Below, in pieces: positions 7,530 through 15,885 of a stretch of 23,501 nucleotides of DNA. A model generated the notes under the pieces. That model made no database searches. It was not told where the DNA came from and saw only the letters and a list, made by a program, of their open reading frames with translations. Source of the stretch: Helicobacteraceae bacterium (lineage in GTDB: Bacteria > Campylobacterota > Campylobacteria > Campylobacterales > Sulfurimonadaceae). Where the stretch lies: positions 1-23,501 of the forward strand of contig JALWKG010000076.1 of assembly GCA_027081565.1 (NCBI GenBank), read 5' to 3'. A program made the translations under genes and the position numbers. How positions within the stretch are numbered: the first letter of the stretch is position 1; each line of letters opens with the position of its first letter.

Positions 7530-9236
7530 TCAAACCAACTCCCCAGAGAGACGTTGGTAGACTTCCGAATGTTCCAACAGCTCTTTATGGCTTCCTCTGT
7601 CTATGATCTCTCCAGCTTGAAATACTAAGATAACATCAGCATGTTCTATAGTGCTTAGACGGTGGGCTATCGTAATAGTTATCTTATCCTTACTGTAAGA
7701 CTCTAGTGCTGTCTGTATACGTTTTTCACTTTCATTATCAAGTGCGCTTGTTGCTTCGTCCAAAATCAATAAGGAGGCATTTTTATAAATTGCTCTTGCT
7801 ATCGCAATACGTTGACGCTGACCCCCAGAAAGGTTGGCACCAAACTCTTTCATCATCGTCTCTATACCATTTGGAAGTCCTATGGCAAACTCGTATGCAT
7901 CAGCATGGCGCAGTGCATCGATGACCCTCTGTTCATCTACTTCATGACCGTAGGCAACATTGGCAGCAAGGGTGTCTTGAAATATGTAAACTCGCTGTGA
8001 TACTATGGCGATTTGTTCGCGTAGACTATGCTGTGTCAAAGAGGTAATCTCTATATCATTGATAAGCACGCGACCACTCTGAGCATCATAAAAACGCACC
8101 AAGAGGTTGACCAGAGAGCTCTTTCCACCGCCACTGTCACCGACAAGTGCGATATGCTCTCCTTTTTTGACAGACAGCTCTATATCTTTAAGTACCTGTT
8201 TCTCCCCATAATAAAGACTAACATTCTCAAGGGCAACCTTCTCTATAGGCATATCAAGTATCGTCTTGCCATCAATTACAAGGTTTTCTCTATCCAAGAT
8301 CTCGAAGATACGTTCACTCGCAGCAATCGCATCTTGTATCTTACTGTAGATAGAACCAATACGGCGCACCGGTTGAAAGACAAGACCCACAGCAGTCAAA
8401 AAGGCTGTAAATTCACCCACACTCATCGTTGCATCATAGACACTTTTTCCACCCATATAGATGACCGCGGCTAGACCAATGGCACCGACAAGCTCCATGA
8501 TCGGTGAGATAAGCTGTCCAACATAGACCGCTTTCATATTGATCTTAAAGAATTTCCAGTTCTCTACAGAAAAACGTGCCATCTCATACTGCTCGGTTGC
8601 GTTGGCCTTTATGATCTCACTGTTGTTGAACACTTCTGTCAAACGGACCACAACATCTGCATTTTTGGACTGTGAACGGTGAGAATATTTCTTGAGCTTT
8701 TTGGCTATAACGATTATGGGGTAAAAAACCAGCGGTACAACGACTAGAGAGTAAAATGCCAGCTCCGGGTTAAGATAGACAACATAGCCTATCAAGGCGA
8801 CAACTGTGATAGCTTCACGAAAGAGTTCAGGCAGTAAGTTGGATACAAAGTACTGTATACGGTTAAGGTCATTGGTCAGACGGGAGATCAGCTCGCCACT
8901 GCGATTCAGATACAGGAACTCCATGTCAAAATAGAGTATCTTTTTCAAAAGCATCGCCCTGAAACGAGTGATGACATGCTGACCGATGTAGGCCATAAAG
9001 ACTGATTGAATATAACGTCCTATCGCTTTAAGAAAATAGATACCTATCAATAACATTGGTATATACAACAGCATCTGCTGCTCTTTTTTAATGAACATGT
9101 CATCCATTAACGGCTTCATGATCTGGGCAGTTCCTACTGTTGCCGTTACCGTCAAAATAATTCCGATAAAGATCAGAAAATAGTGTAATTTATACTCTTT
9201 AATGTAGGGGATATAACGTTTAAAAGTCTGTTTCAA
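7530..9236 (-). CDS. msbA: MsbA-type lipid A/LPS ABC exporter
   Basis: This 568-residue half-transporter has six membrane helices fused to an ATPase and would work as a homodimer flipping lipid A-core across the inner membrane. The ATPase shows Walker A GDSGGGKS (366-373), Q-loop Gln414, signature LSGGQ (469-473), Walker B with LDEATSALD (492-500) and the switch His525. The start is a TTG at 9236: no in-frame ATG exists upstream, and AAGGA lies 8 bases before it, with TATAAT further upstream. It is transcribed alone against its neighbours. In many Campylobacterota msbA-like genes lie in glycan loci; other lipid-linked glycan exporters (PglK-like) share this layout, so the exact substrate is inferred. 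Confidence 0.85.
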   Translation of the reverse strand: MKQTFKRYIPYIKEYKLHYFLIFIGIILTVTATVGTAQIMKPLMDDMFIKKEQQMLLYIPMLLIGIYFLKAIGRYIQSVFMAYIGQHVITRFRAMLLKKILYFDMEFLYLNRSGELISRLTNDLNRIQYFVSNLLPELFREAITVVALIGYVVYLNPELAFYSLVVVPLVFYPIIVIAKKLKKYSHRSQSKNADVVVRLTEVFNNSEIIKANATEQYEMARFSVENWKFFKINMKAVYVGQLISPIMELVGAIGLAAVIYMGGKSVYDATMSVGEFTAFLTAVGLVFQPVRRIGSIYSKIQDAIAASERIFEILDRENLVIDGKTILDMPIEKVALENVSLYYGEKQVLKDIELSVKKGEHIALVGDSGGGKSSLVNLLVRFYDAQSGRVLINDIEITSLTQHSLREQIAIVSQRVYIFQDTLAANVAYGHEVDEQRVIDALRHADAYEFAIGLPNGIETMMKEFGANLSGGQRQRIAIARAIYKNASLLILDEATSALDNESEKRIQTALESYSKDKITITIAHRLSTIEHADVILVFQAGEIIDRGSHKELLEHSEVYQRLSGELV

Positions 9237-9244
9237 AAAGGAAG

Positions 9245-9249
9245 TCCTT
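9245..9249 (-). promoter_or_regulatory. Ribosome binding site AAGGA deciding the TTG start of msbA
   Basis: On the - strand AAGGA lies 8 bases before the TTG at 9236-9234. No ATG or GTG in frame is nearby, so this site supports the rare start codon. Confidence 0.6.
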
Positions 9250-9265
9250 ATATATATTGCACCAT

Positions 9266-9271
9266 ATTATA
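9266..9271 (-). promoter_or_regulatory. -10 box TATAAT of msbA
   Basis: An exact TATAAT on the - strand lies about 30 bases before the TTG start, giving a leader of roughly 20 bases that just holds the AAGGA site. Confidence 0.55.
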
Positions 9272-9316
9272 TCTAACTCCAAACAACTCCCCTACCGCTT
9301 CTTACCAACTTTTTGA

Positions 9317-9344
9317 TATAATCGGACTATAGGGCACCTATAAT
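9317..9344 (+). promoter_or_regulatory. Two tandem -10 boxes (9317-9322, 9339-9344) for the gtrB-waaL run
   Basis: TATAAT occurs twice, 16 bases apart, upstream of the ATG at 9368. They start the long + strand unit and stand back to back with the msbA promoter. Which of them is used cannot be told from sequence. Confidence 0.5.
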
Positions 9345-9367
9345 CAAACACAAAGAACCCATCTGCC

Positions 9368-10303
9368 ATGAATGTTGACAACACTGCTTTAATCTCCATC
9401 ATTGCCCCATGTTACAACGAAGAGGCTGTCGTACACCATTTTATGGAGGAGATAGAGCGCGTTATAACTACCATGGAGAACCCTTTTGAACTCATCTTTA
9501 TCAATGATGGCAGTAGTGATAACACTCTAAAAAAGCTGATCACTCTGAAGAAAAGGTATGACTACATCCGCGTTCTCAATCTCTCGCGCAATTTTGGTAA
9601 AGAGGCCGCGATGACTGCCGGTATAGACTATGCTAAAGGCGATGCTCTGATCCCTATCGATGTCGATCTGCAAGACCCACCAGAACTTATTAAAGAGTTT
9701 GTAATTAAATGGAACGAGGGCTTCGATGTTGTCCTGGCCAAGAGGGTTGATCGTAGTTCCGATACCAAGGCCAAGCGTAAAAGTGCTGAACTTTTTTACA
9801 AGTTCCATAACAAGATCTCTCATGTCAAGATTCCTAACAACGTCGGTGACTACCGTCTTATGAGCCGAAAGGTCGTCAAGGCCATACAGTCGCTTCCTGA
9901 AAATCAACGTTTTATGAAAGGGATCTTTGCCTGGGTTGGTTTTAACACAGCCACAGTCGAATATGTCAGGGACCCGAGACTAGCAGGAGAGACCAATTTT
10001 AATGGCTGGAAACTCTGGAATTTTGCACTCGAGGGGATTACCAGTTTTAGTACCGTTCCACTTCGTGTCTGGCTCTATGTCGGCTTTGTCATTGCCTTCA
10101 TCGCCCTTATCTTTGGCAGCTGGATCATACTAAAGACCCTTATTTACGGCATAGATGCACCGGGTTACGCTTCTATGACCACCATCGTCCTCTTTTTGGG
10201 CGGTATACAGTTGATGGGCATCGGGATACTTGGTGAGTATATCGGTCGTCTCTACATCGAAGCCAAACGTCGTCCGGTCTACATCATCGACGAAGAGTAC
10301 TAG
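9368..10303 (+). CDS. gtrB: GtrB/ArnC-like GT2 polyprenyl-phosphate glycosyltransferase
   Basis: This 311-residue enzyme likely loads a sugar from a nucleotide donor onto undecaprenyl phosphate at the cytoplasmic face of the membrane. The GT2 domain has NDGSSD (46-51), the catalytic DVDLQD (98-103), and the NVGDYRLMSR block. Two membrane helices at about 235-257 and 270-292 follow, ending in a basic tail, as in GtrB, ArnC and dolichol-phosphate mannose synthases. GtrA follows 9 bases downstream and a large membrane protein comes third. This is the GtrB-GtrA-Gtr(type) arrangement that adds side-branch sugars to LPS in the periplasm. The sugar is unknown; ArnC-type aminoarabinose transfer is less likely because no arn genes are seen. 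Confidence 0.88.
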   Translation: MNVDNTALISIIAPCYNEEAVVHHFMEEIERVITTMENPFELIFINDGSSDNTLKKLITLKKRYDYIRVLNLSRNFGKEAAMTAGIDYAKGDALIPIDVDLQDPPELIKEFVIKWNEGFDVVLAKRVDRSSDTKAKRKSAELFYKFHNKISHVKIPNNVGDYRLMSRKVVKAIQSLPENQRFMKGIFAWVGFNTATVEYVRDPRLAGETNFNGWKLWNFALEGITSFSTVPLRVWLYVGFVIAFIALIFGSWIILKTLIYGIDAPGYASMTTIVLFLGGIQLMGIGILGEYIGRLYIEAKRRPVYIIDEEY

Positions 10304-10312
10304 AGAGAGACG

Positions 10313-10711
10313 ATGGTCCAAAAAGCACTGCAGCACAAGATCATCCGTTATGGCTTGACCGGCGGCATTTCTACAGCGATCCATATCTCTGTAGCTTATC
10401 TCTACATCTACTTTGTTGACCCATCTCTCTTCATCTCCAATACCCTGGGCTTTATGGTCGCATTTGTCTTCTCCTACCTGGTGCAGTCCATCTATGTCTT
10501 CAAACATGCCATCAGACTCTCCAAAGCCATAAAGTACTTTATCGTGCAGTTCAGTTCCCTGCTCGTTGCGATCTTTGTGTCAGACTACCTGCCACTCGAA
10601 AACAGCTACATCAAGACCATCCTGGTCATCTTGATCCTGCCGCTGATTACCTATGTCGTCCACAAGTTTTGGACCTTTAAAGATCAGCAGCACACGACAC
10701 CCACTTTGTAA
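10313..10711 (+). CDS. gtrA: GtrA-family membrane protein (probable lipid-linked sugar flippase)
   Basis: A 132-residue protein with four membrane helices and the GtrA opening RYGLTGGISTAIH, ending with the characteristic KFWTFKD near the C-terminus. GtrA proteins are thought to move undecaprenyl-phosphate-linked sugars from cytoplasm to periplasm. It sits between the GtrB-like enzyme that makes the substrate and a GT-C-like protein that may use it. GAGAGACG gives the ribosome site. The length and helix layout are normal for the family. The stop codon overlaps the ribosome site of the next gene, so the three genes are probably co-translated. Confidence 0.88.
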   Translation: MVQKALQHKIIRYGLTGGISTAIHISVAYLYIYFVDPSLFISNTLGFMVAFVFSYLVQSIYVFKHAIRLSKAIKYFIVQFSSLLVAIFVSDYLPLENSYIKTILVILILPLITYVVHKFWTFKDQQHTTPTL

Positions 10712-10714
10712 AGG
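10711..10714 (+). promoter_or_regulatory. Ribosome binding site AAGG deciding the TTG start at 10722
   Basis: AAGG overlaps the gtrA stop codon and lies 7 bases before an in-frame TTG. This favours 10722 over the ATG at 10653, which is inside gtrA and has no such site. Confidence 0.5.
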
Positions 10715-10721
10715 TCCCATT

Positions 10722-12038
10722 TTGCAGACATCACACACACAAGAGACATTTTTGACACGCCATTTTCACCTTCTCTTTTTTATCGGTGTTGCCATCGGTC
10801 TACTCCTCGCCTTTATGTATGCCGATCATCAGATCCTCACCAATGATCAGACACAGATGATCGACCGCGGGTACCTGGCGGCACATCAGGGTGTCTGGTC
10901 AAGTCATGGCAATGTCGCCAGCAGTGTGGGTAATGTTCCCGGTTACCTCTCTACCGCTGTTATTGCCCTGCCACTAATGCTTTGGGATTCTCCATGGTCC
11001 CCGATGGGCTTTATTATCATCCTACATCTTTTGACCTTTCTGCTCCTTGACTCCATCGTTAAGAAGGTCTTCGATCAGCGTATAAGACTTCTCTTTTTGG
11101 TGCTCTTTTGGCTCAATCCCTGGTTCTTGTTCGAAAACCGTTTTTACAACCCCGCCTTTCTTTTCCTGTTCGCCGCCCTGCACTTCTGGAGCGCCTACCA
11201 TATGCGCGAATACAAGTCATTTTTCTACACCTTCTTGCACCTGCTCTCCATCGGTATGAGTATGCAGCTGCACTACTCATGGCCTATTTTGGCCGTGATC
11301 TCCGCCTATCTTTTCTATCGTGGTATCATCAAAGTCCACTGGCTTGGCTTTTTCACGGCAGCAGCCGTGATCATCATCTCCCTTATCCCCTATTTTCAGG
11401 AGTACCTGACCAATGACACTATAAAGGCCCGTCCAGACAAGGCAGGTGATGAACGCTACATCGGCTGGGGTGGTGTACATGTCTACCCTGTACTCAAAGC
11501 TTTTGTCTACTGGTTCAGGTATGCATCGTTCCTCTTTACCAACAAACTGGTACTGGGTGCCGGGTTTGAGTGGGTCTCTTCGGTAGAGATGATCCAAAAA
11601 GCGGTGATGTACCTTTATCGTGCCATCTTCTTTACGGTCGGTGTGGGCAGTCTCTGGTTCGTCTGGAAGGCCAACAAATATACATGGAGACTTCTCAGAC
11701 CTTATATCTTACGATCACACGGCAGAGATGACATCGATGCCAAGAGGTGGATCACCCTCTACATCTTTGGTGTCCTTTTGGCCATCCTTGTCAGTGCCTC
11801 GCTCTCACCGATCGTCTTTGTGCACTGGCATCTTCTTCTGACCTTCGACCTGGCCATTTTCCCGTTGCTCTTTTATGCACAAAAACAACTCGAAACGTCG
11901 TCGTTTTCACTGACAAAGCCCATTTTTTTCATTGCAGCTTACCTCATCGTCATCAACCTCATCGCATCTCATGACAGTGAACGTTTCTCCTACAAGGTCG
12001 ACTTTGCACAGCAGACACTAGAGCGGGTCAACCACTGA
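10722..12038 (+). CDS. GT-C-like multi-pass membrane protein, candidate GtrC-type glycosyltransferase
   Basis: 438 residues from a TTG start, with about ten hydrophobic segments and short charged loops. After the first membrane helix (about 15-33) the periplasmic loop contains NDQTQMIDRG. An acidic residue in this first loop is the usual catalytic position in GT-C glycosyltransferases that use lipid-linked sugars. No closer family is recognised, and Gtr type-specific transferases are known to be poorly conserved. Its place directly after gtrB and gtrA suggests that it transfers the flipped sugar onto LPS core or O-antigen in the periplasm. This function is inferred from position and topology only. 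Confidence 0.6.
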   Translation: MQTSHTQETFLTRHFHLLFFIGVAIGLLLAFMYADHQILTNDQTQMIDRGYLAAHQGVWSSHGNVASSVGNVPGYLSTAVIALPLMLWDSPWSPMGFIIILHLLTFLLLDSIVKKVFDQRIRLLFLVLFWLNPWFLFENRFYNPAFLFLFAALHFWSAYHMREYKSFFYTFLHLLSIGMSMQLHYSWPILAVISAYLFYRGIIKVHWLGFFTAAAVIIISLIPYFQEYLTNDTIKARPDKAGDERYIGWGGVHVYPVLKAFVYWFRYASFLFTNKLVLGAGFEWVSSVEMIQKAVMYLYRAIFFTVGVGSLWFVWKANKYTWRLLRPYILRSHGRDDIDAKRWITLYIFGVLLAILVSASLSPIVFVHWHLLLTFDLAIFPLLFYAQKQLETSSFSLTKPIFFIAAYLIVINLIASHDSERFSYKVDFAQQTLERVNH

Positions 12039-12051
12039 TGTGCCCTTATGC

Positions 12052-12057
12052 TATAAT
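12052..12057 (+). promoter_or_regulatory. Internal -10 box TATAAT before waaL
   Basis: An exact TATAAT lies in the 49-base gap between the GT-C-like gene and waaL, 30 bases before the ATG. AGAGG at 12071 is a possible ribosome site. It may give the core-assembly genes a separate start. Confidence 0.45.
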
Positions 12058-12087
12058 CAACTATCCAAACAGAGGTAACCAAAGCTT

Positions 12088-13329
12088 ATGATCACTACAC
12101 TGCGTTCAAAGATAAATTTTGAAAAGACCAACTACTATATCATCCTGATCTTCGCTTTCATGATGCCACTTTCACGTGCGACCAACAGTCTCTTTGATGC
12201 CTTGCTGATCGTACTTTTACTGCTGCAGGGTAACTACAGACAACATTTTGAGATGTTGAGACATTCTGCTCTGGCCAAGGTCATCCTCCTCTTCATCGCC
12301 TATACTGTTCTCTCTCTCTTGTGGACAGAGCACCTCCACGAAGGGCTTAATGCCAAAAAGCTTTATATACAGTGGTTTGCCATCTTTGCCATCGCTTTAA
12401 ATGTCAAAAAAGAGCAGGTCTTTCCTATTGTCTCGGCATTTTTACTTGGGATGCTCGTCAGTGAAGTCCTCTCCTACGGAATGTTCTTTGAGTTTTGGAC
12501 CATAAAAGGCAAAGGAGCTGGCTACCCTTCGCCTTTTATGTTCCATATCGACTACAGTGTCTTCCTTGCCTTTACTGCTCTGATCCTGCTCAACCGTGTC
12601 CTTTCACAGCGCTATGACCTTAAAGAGAAGCTCTTTTTGCTGCTTTTCTTTCTCGCCGTTACTGGCAATCTCTTCATCAATGATGGACGTACTGGGCAAC
12701 TGGCCTTTTTCGTAGGTATTTTCGCTACTGTGTTCATACACTTCAAGATCAACCTCAAGTCCATTGGTATCGCTATAGTACTGATCACCATACTCTTTGC
12801 AGGTGCTTTTGAGTTCAGCGGAAAGTTCCAGACACGTGTTCATGCAGCACAAAGTGACATTCATAAGATCACACAGGGAAATCTAGACTCCAGCTGGGGA
12901 TATCGTGTTGCCATGTATCAGGTCGCTGCAGACATCTTCAAAGAGAATCCTGTGATCGGGGTCGGGGTCGGTGACTACCAAAGTGCTGCCAAGAGTGCAC
13001 TCAGAAAAGATGACCACGGTTTTTCTGAAAACTTTAAAGCCTTTTTACCTGAACGCCACTTTCATAACCAATACCTCAATGTTCTTGTTCAGGGTGGTCT
13101 CATGGGCCTTGTCTTGATGATGATGATCTTTTACTATCTCATCAGACTCTCTATCGATGATTCTGAACTCAAAGAGCTAAGCCTGCTCTTCGCTGTCTTG
13201 ATGCTCACCGCCTTTGTAGCAGAACCCCTCTGGCTCAAGCAGTTTACCAACATGCTTTTCATCCTCTTTATCGGTCTATTTTTAGGAGCCTCGCTGCATC
13301 ATGACAGACAACTACCAAATCACGCTTAA
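12088..13329 (+). CDS. waaL: O-antigen ligase (Wzy_C family)
   Basis: This 413-residue inner-membrane protein likely moves finished O-antigen from undecaprenyl diphosphate to the lipid A-core in the periplasm. It has about ten membrane helices. The family marker NDGRTGQL (198-205) holds an Arg at the position known to matter in WaaL, and the large periplasmic loop carries NPVIGVGVGDYQ (287-298) and HNQYLNVLVQGG with His326. Wzy polymerases share the Wzy_C fold, but the neighbouring LPS-core kinase and transferases, plus a separate Wzy-like gene at the left edge, favour ligase. The gene overlaps the next by 29 bases, so they are coupled. Confidence 0.82.
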   Translation: MITTLRSKINFEKTNYYIILIFAFMMPLSRATNSLFDALLIVLLLLQGNYRQHFEMLRHSALAKVILLFIAYTVLSLLWTEHLHEGLNAKKLYIQWFAIFAIALNVKKEQVFPIVSAFLLGMLVSEVLSYGMFFEFWTIKGKGAGYPSPFMFHIDYSVFLAFTALILLNRVLSQRYDLKEKLFLLLFFLAVTGNLFINDGRTGQLAFFVGIFATVFIHFKINLKSIGIAIVLITILFAGAFEFSGKFQTRVHAAQSDIHKITQGNLDSSWGYRVAMYQVAADIFKENPVIGVGVGDYQSAAKSALRKDDHGFSENFKAFLPERHFHNQYLNVLVQGGLMGLVLMMMIFYYLIRLSIDDSELKELSLLFAVLMLTAFVAEPLWLKQFTNMLFILFIGLFLGASLHHDRQLPNHA

Positions 13330-14053
13330 TCCGGTTTACGAAAACTGCCGTGACTTTTGTGAGCACATCGAACAGCACTTTCATGCAGAAAAAAGCAGTA
13401 TGCACAAGGCCCGTAACGAGATCAAAAAGCTCTATTGTGAACAACACAGCCTTGTTGTCAAGTCATTCAAGACCCCAAACCTGCTAAACCGTCTGGTCTA
13501 CACCTACCTTCGGGGTTCAAAAGCACAGAAGTCCTATGACAATGCACTGAGACTTCAAGCACTGGACATCAACACCCCTGAACCCGTTGCCATCATCAAA
13601 GAGCTCACACCCACCCTGCATAAAAGCTTCTTCATCAGTGTTGCTTTCGAGTATGACTATACACTGCGTGAACCACTCCGAAACCCCGGTTTTCCAAACC
13701 GTACAGCACTTTTTGAGACCTTTGCCCGCTACAGTGCAGATCTGCATGACAAAGGCGTGCTACATAATGACTACTCACAAGGAAATGTCCTGATCAAAGA
13801 AGAAAACGGTACCTATGTGTTCAGTATCGTCGACATCAACCGTATGGAGTTCAAGTCACTCACCAGAGCCGAGCGTTACAACAACTTCTCCAGGCTTTGG
13901 GCAGATGAAGAGACCTTGAACATCATTGCCAAAGCCTATGCCAATGCTACCGGCTACAATGTCGAAGAAGCTGTACGGGAAATCATTAAGTACGACCGTA
14001 AACATAAAAACTTCAAACAGTTCAAACGACTGTTCAAACCCCAGAAAAAGTAG
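13301..14053 (+). CDS. LPS core kinase-like protein (WaaP/Kdo-kinase family)
   Basis: A 250-residue cytoplasmic protein with a short kinase fold. Visible residues are a possible ATP lysine in VVKSF (Lys54), the catalytic loop HNDYSQGN (His155, Asp157, Asn162), and VDINRM (Asp178) in the magnesium-binding position. WaaP-family enzymes phosphorylate heptose or Kdo of the inner core, which stabilises the outer membrane. The start overlaps the end of waaL, with AGGAG 12 bases upstream. The next gene is 10 bases away. Which core sugar is phosphorylated cannot be stated. Confidence 0.82.
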   Translation: MTDNYQITLNPVYENCRDFCEHIEQHFHAEKSSMHKARNEIKKLYCEQHSLVVKSFKTPNLLNRLVYTYLRGSKAQKSYDNALRLQALDINTPEPVAIIKELTPTLHKSFFISVAFEYDYTLREPLRNPGFPNRTALFETFARYSADLHDKGVLHNDYSQGNVLIKEENGTYVFSIVDINRMEFKSLTRAERYNNFSRLWADEETLNIIAKAYANATGYNVEEAVREIIKYDRKHKNFKQFKRLFKPQKK

Positions 14054-14063
14054 AGTAGAGACC

Positions 14064-14837
14064 ATGAAAATCACAGGTAACATCATCACCCTGAATGAAG
14101 AGCATAACATCGAAGCCTGCATCCGTTCGCTGCAGAGTGTATGTGACGAGATCATTGTTGTTGACTCCAGCAGCAGTGACAAGACAACAGCCTTAGCTGA
14201 AGCACTCGGTGCCAAAGTTATAGTACAGCCCTATCTCGGTGACGGTCCCCAGAAAAATGTCGTTATCGAGCATGCTGCACATGCGTGGATCTTAAGTATA
14301 GATGCTGATGAACGTCTCGATGATGAGATGACAGAGGCCATAAAAGCTGTAAAGAAAAAAGAGGGACATCCCGATGCCTACAGCTTCAAACGCAAGAACT
14401 ATATCGGCGATCGCTGGATCAAACAGTGCGGCTGGTATCCGGATGTCTGTGTCCGCCTCTATAACAAAGAGAACGCACGCTTTAAAGATGTAGCAGGCCA
14501 CTCCAGTGTCGAGGCCGGCCATGTCGTGCAACTTGATGGCAACATCATCCACTACTCCTACAAAAACTACCACGACCTGCTCTACAAGACCAACCGCTTC
14601 AGCTCCCGTGGGGCAAAGATGCTCATGGAGAAAAACAGAAAAGCAAACGGTTTCTCCCCATTTGTCCATTTTATAGCTGCTTTTTTCAGAAAGTATTTTT
14701 TACAAAAAGGTTTTTTGCAGGGACTCGACGGTCTGACCATCTCTCTTACCGCCTCCATAAACTCCTATATGAAGTATGCCAAACTCATAGAGATGCGTAA
14801 AAGTACCAAACAGTCATCTTCACTATGGGAGCAATAA
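14064..14837 (+). CDS. WaaE/KdtX-like GT2 core glycosyltransferase
   Basis: 257 residues, the normal size of WaaE-type enzymes that add glucose to heptose I of the LPS core. The start GNIITLNEEHNI is typical of the group. The GT2 residues are DSSSSD (34-39) and DADE (80-83), followed by FKRKNYIG and the GWYPD-VRLY block. No membrane helix is present; it acts in the cytoplasm at the membrane. The ATG at 14064 follows GTAGAG; longer in-frame starts lie inside the kinase gene and give a non-conserved extension. It stands between a core kinase and two GT4 enzymes, in line with core assembly. Confidence 0.88.
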   Translation: MKITGNIITLNEEHNIEACIRSLQSVCDEIIVVDSSSSDKTTALAEALGAKVIVQPYLGDGPQKNVVIEHAAHAWILSIDADERLDDEMTEAIKAVKKKEGHPDAYSFKRKNYIGDRWIKQCGWYPDVCVRLYNKENARFKDVAGHSSVEAGHVVQLDGNIIHYSYKNYHDLLYKTNRFSSRGAKMLMEKNRKANGFSPFVHFIAAFFRKYFLQKGFLQGLDGLTISLTASINSYMKYAKLIEMRKSTKQSSSLWEQ

Positions 14838-14841
14838 AGCA

Positions 14842-15885
14842 GTGCTGATCACACATCTCAACTTTGCCAAAGGCTTTCGCGGTGGTGAACGCCAGACACA
14901 GCTTTTGATCGAGCAGCTCGCACAGCAGGGGTATCAACAGAGACTTCTGGTGCGCAAGGGCTCAAAATTGACCAAACGCTGCAAAGACGTCACACATTTG
15001 GAGATCATCGAGATCGCCAAGCCTTACATTCTCTCTATGCTAAAGCTCAAGGGGACGACGTTGCTGCATGCCCATGAGACCAAAGCCCTTCAGTTCGCTT
15101 ATGCTGCACACCTGCTGCTGGGGCTTCCCTACATTGTCACAAGACGTGTCGACAACCCCATCCGTAACAACAGACTCAACCAGGCGATGTACCGATCGGC
15201 ACGCTACGTTGTCGCACTTTCACAAGCCATTAAAAATGAGATACTGCAGGTCTCTGCTCTGGCCCATGTCAAGATCATCCCCAGCGCCTATACAGACACC
15301 TCGATGAACGAAGCTGTATCACAAAAGATCAAAGCACGTTTTAAAAACAAATTTCTGGTGGGTCATGTCGGTGCCCTCGACGACCGGCACAAAGGACAGT
15401 CCTTTTTGATCGAAGCAGCCAAAAAGCTCCAGAAGAGTCATCCCGACATACATTTCATCCTTGTCGGAGGCGGAAGCGATGAAGCCATGCTCAAAGCAGA
15501 AGCCAAGGGGCTTGACAACATTACATTCGAGGGCTTTGTAAACAATGTCAACGACTATATCAATGCTTTTGATCTCTTTGTCTTTCCCTCCAGAAACGAA
15601 GGACTCGGCTCGATCCTTTTTGATGTCATGCGTTTAAATGTACCCATTGTCGCCAGTAATGTCGGAGGGATACCCGATATCATCGAAGATGATGTCAATG
15701 GGGTCTTGATACCTCCGCTTGAGAGTGATGCGATCGTTGAGAGTGTCATCACACTCTATGACGACACACAAACGCGTCTTCGTCTAAGTTCCAGTGCGAG
15801 AGAGCATGTCGAAGACTATGCACCACAGGCAATGGCTGAAAGATATATCAGACTCTATCAGGAGATCATGCATGAACAAGATTAA
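14842..15885 (+). CDS. GT4 glycosyltransferase (LPS core or O-unit), GTG start
   Basis: 347 residues with the two-domain GT-B layout. The N-terminal domain opens with LNFAKGFRGGERQTQ, a glycine-rich acceptor loop, and has HAHETKA. The C-terminal domain has VGHVGALDDRHKGQ, the HFILVGGGSD strand, and FPSRNEGLGS. The usual EX7E donor motif reads Glu253-X7-Asp261 (EGLGSILFD), a conservative change also tolerated in some GT4 enzymes. The start is GTG at 14842, four bases after the previous stop, with GGGAGC upstream. The following gene overlaps by 14 bases. The donor is unknown. Confidence 0.85.
   Translation: MLITHLNFAKGFRGGERQTQLLIEQLAQQGYQQRLLVRKGSKLTKRCKDVTHLEIIEIAKPYILSMLKLKGTTLLHAHETKALQFAYAAHLLLGLPYIVTRRVDNPIRNNRLNQAMYRSARYVVALSQAIKNEILQVSALAHVKIIPSAYTDTSMNEAVSQKIKARFKNKFLVGHVGALDDRHKGQSFLIEAAKKLQKSHPDIHFILVGGGSDEAMLKAEAKGLDNITFEGFVNNVNDYINAFDLFVFPSRNEGLGSILFDVMRLNVPIVASNVGGIPDIIEDDVNGVLIPPLESDAIVESVITLYDDTQTRLRLSSSAREHVEDYAPQAMAERYIRLYQEIMHEQD

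Noticed and set aside
13926..14063. Longer start for the WaaE-like gene
   Set aside because: It lies inside the kinase gene in another frame; the ATG at 14064 begins exactly at the conserved family N-terminus.
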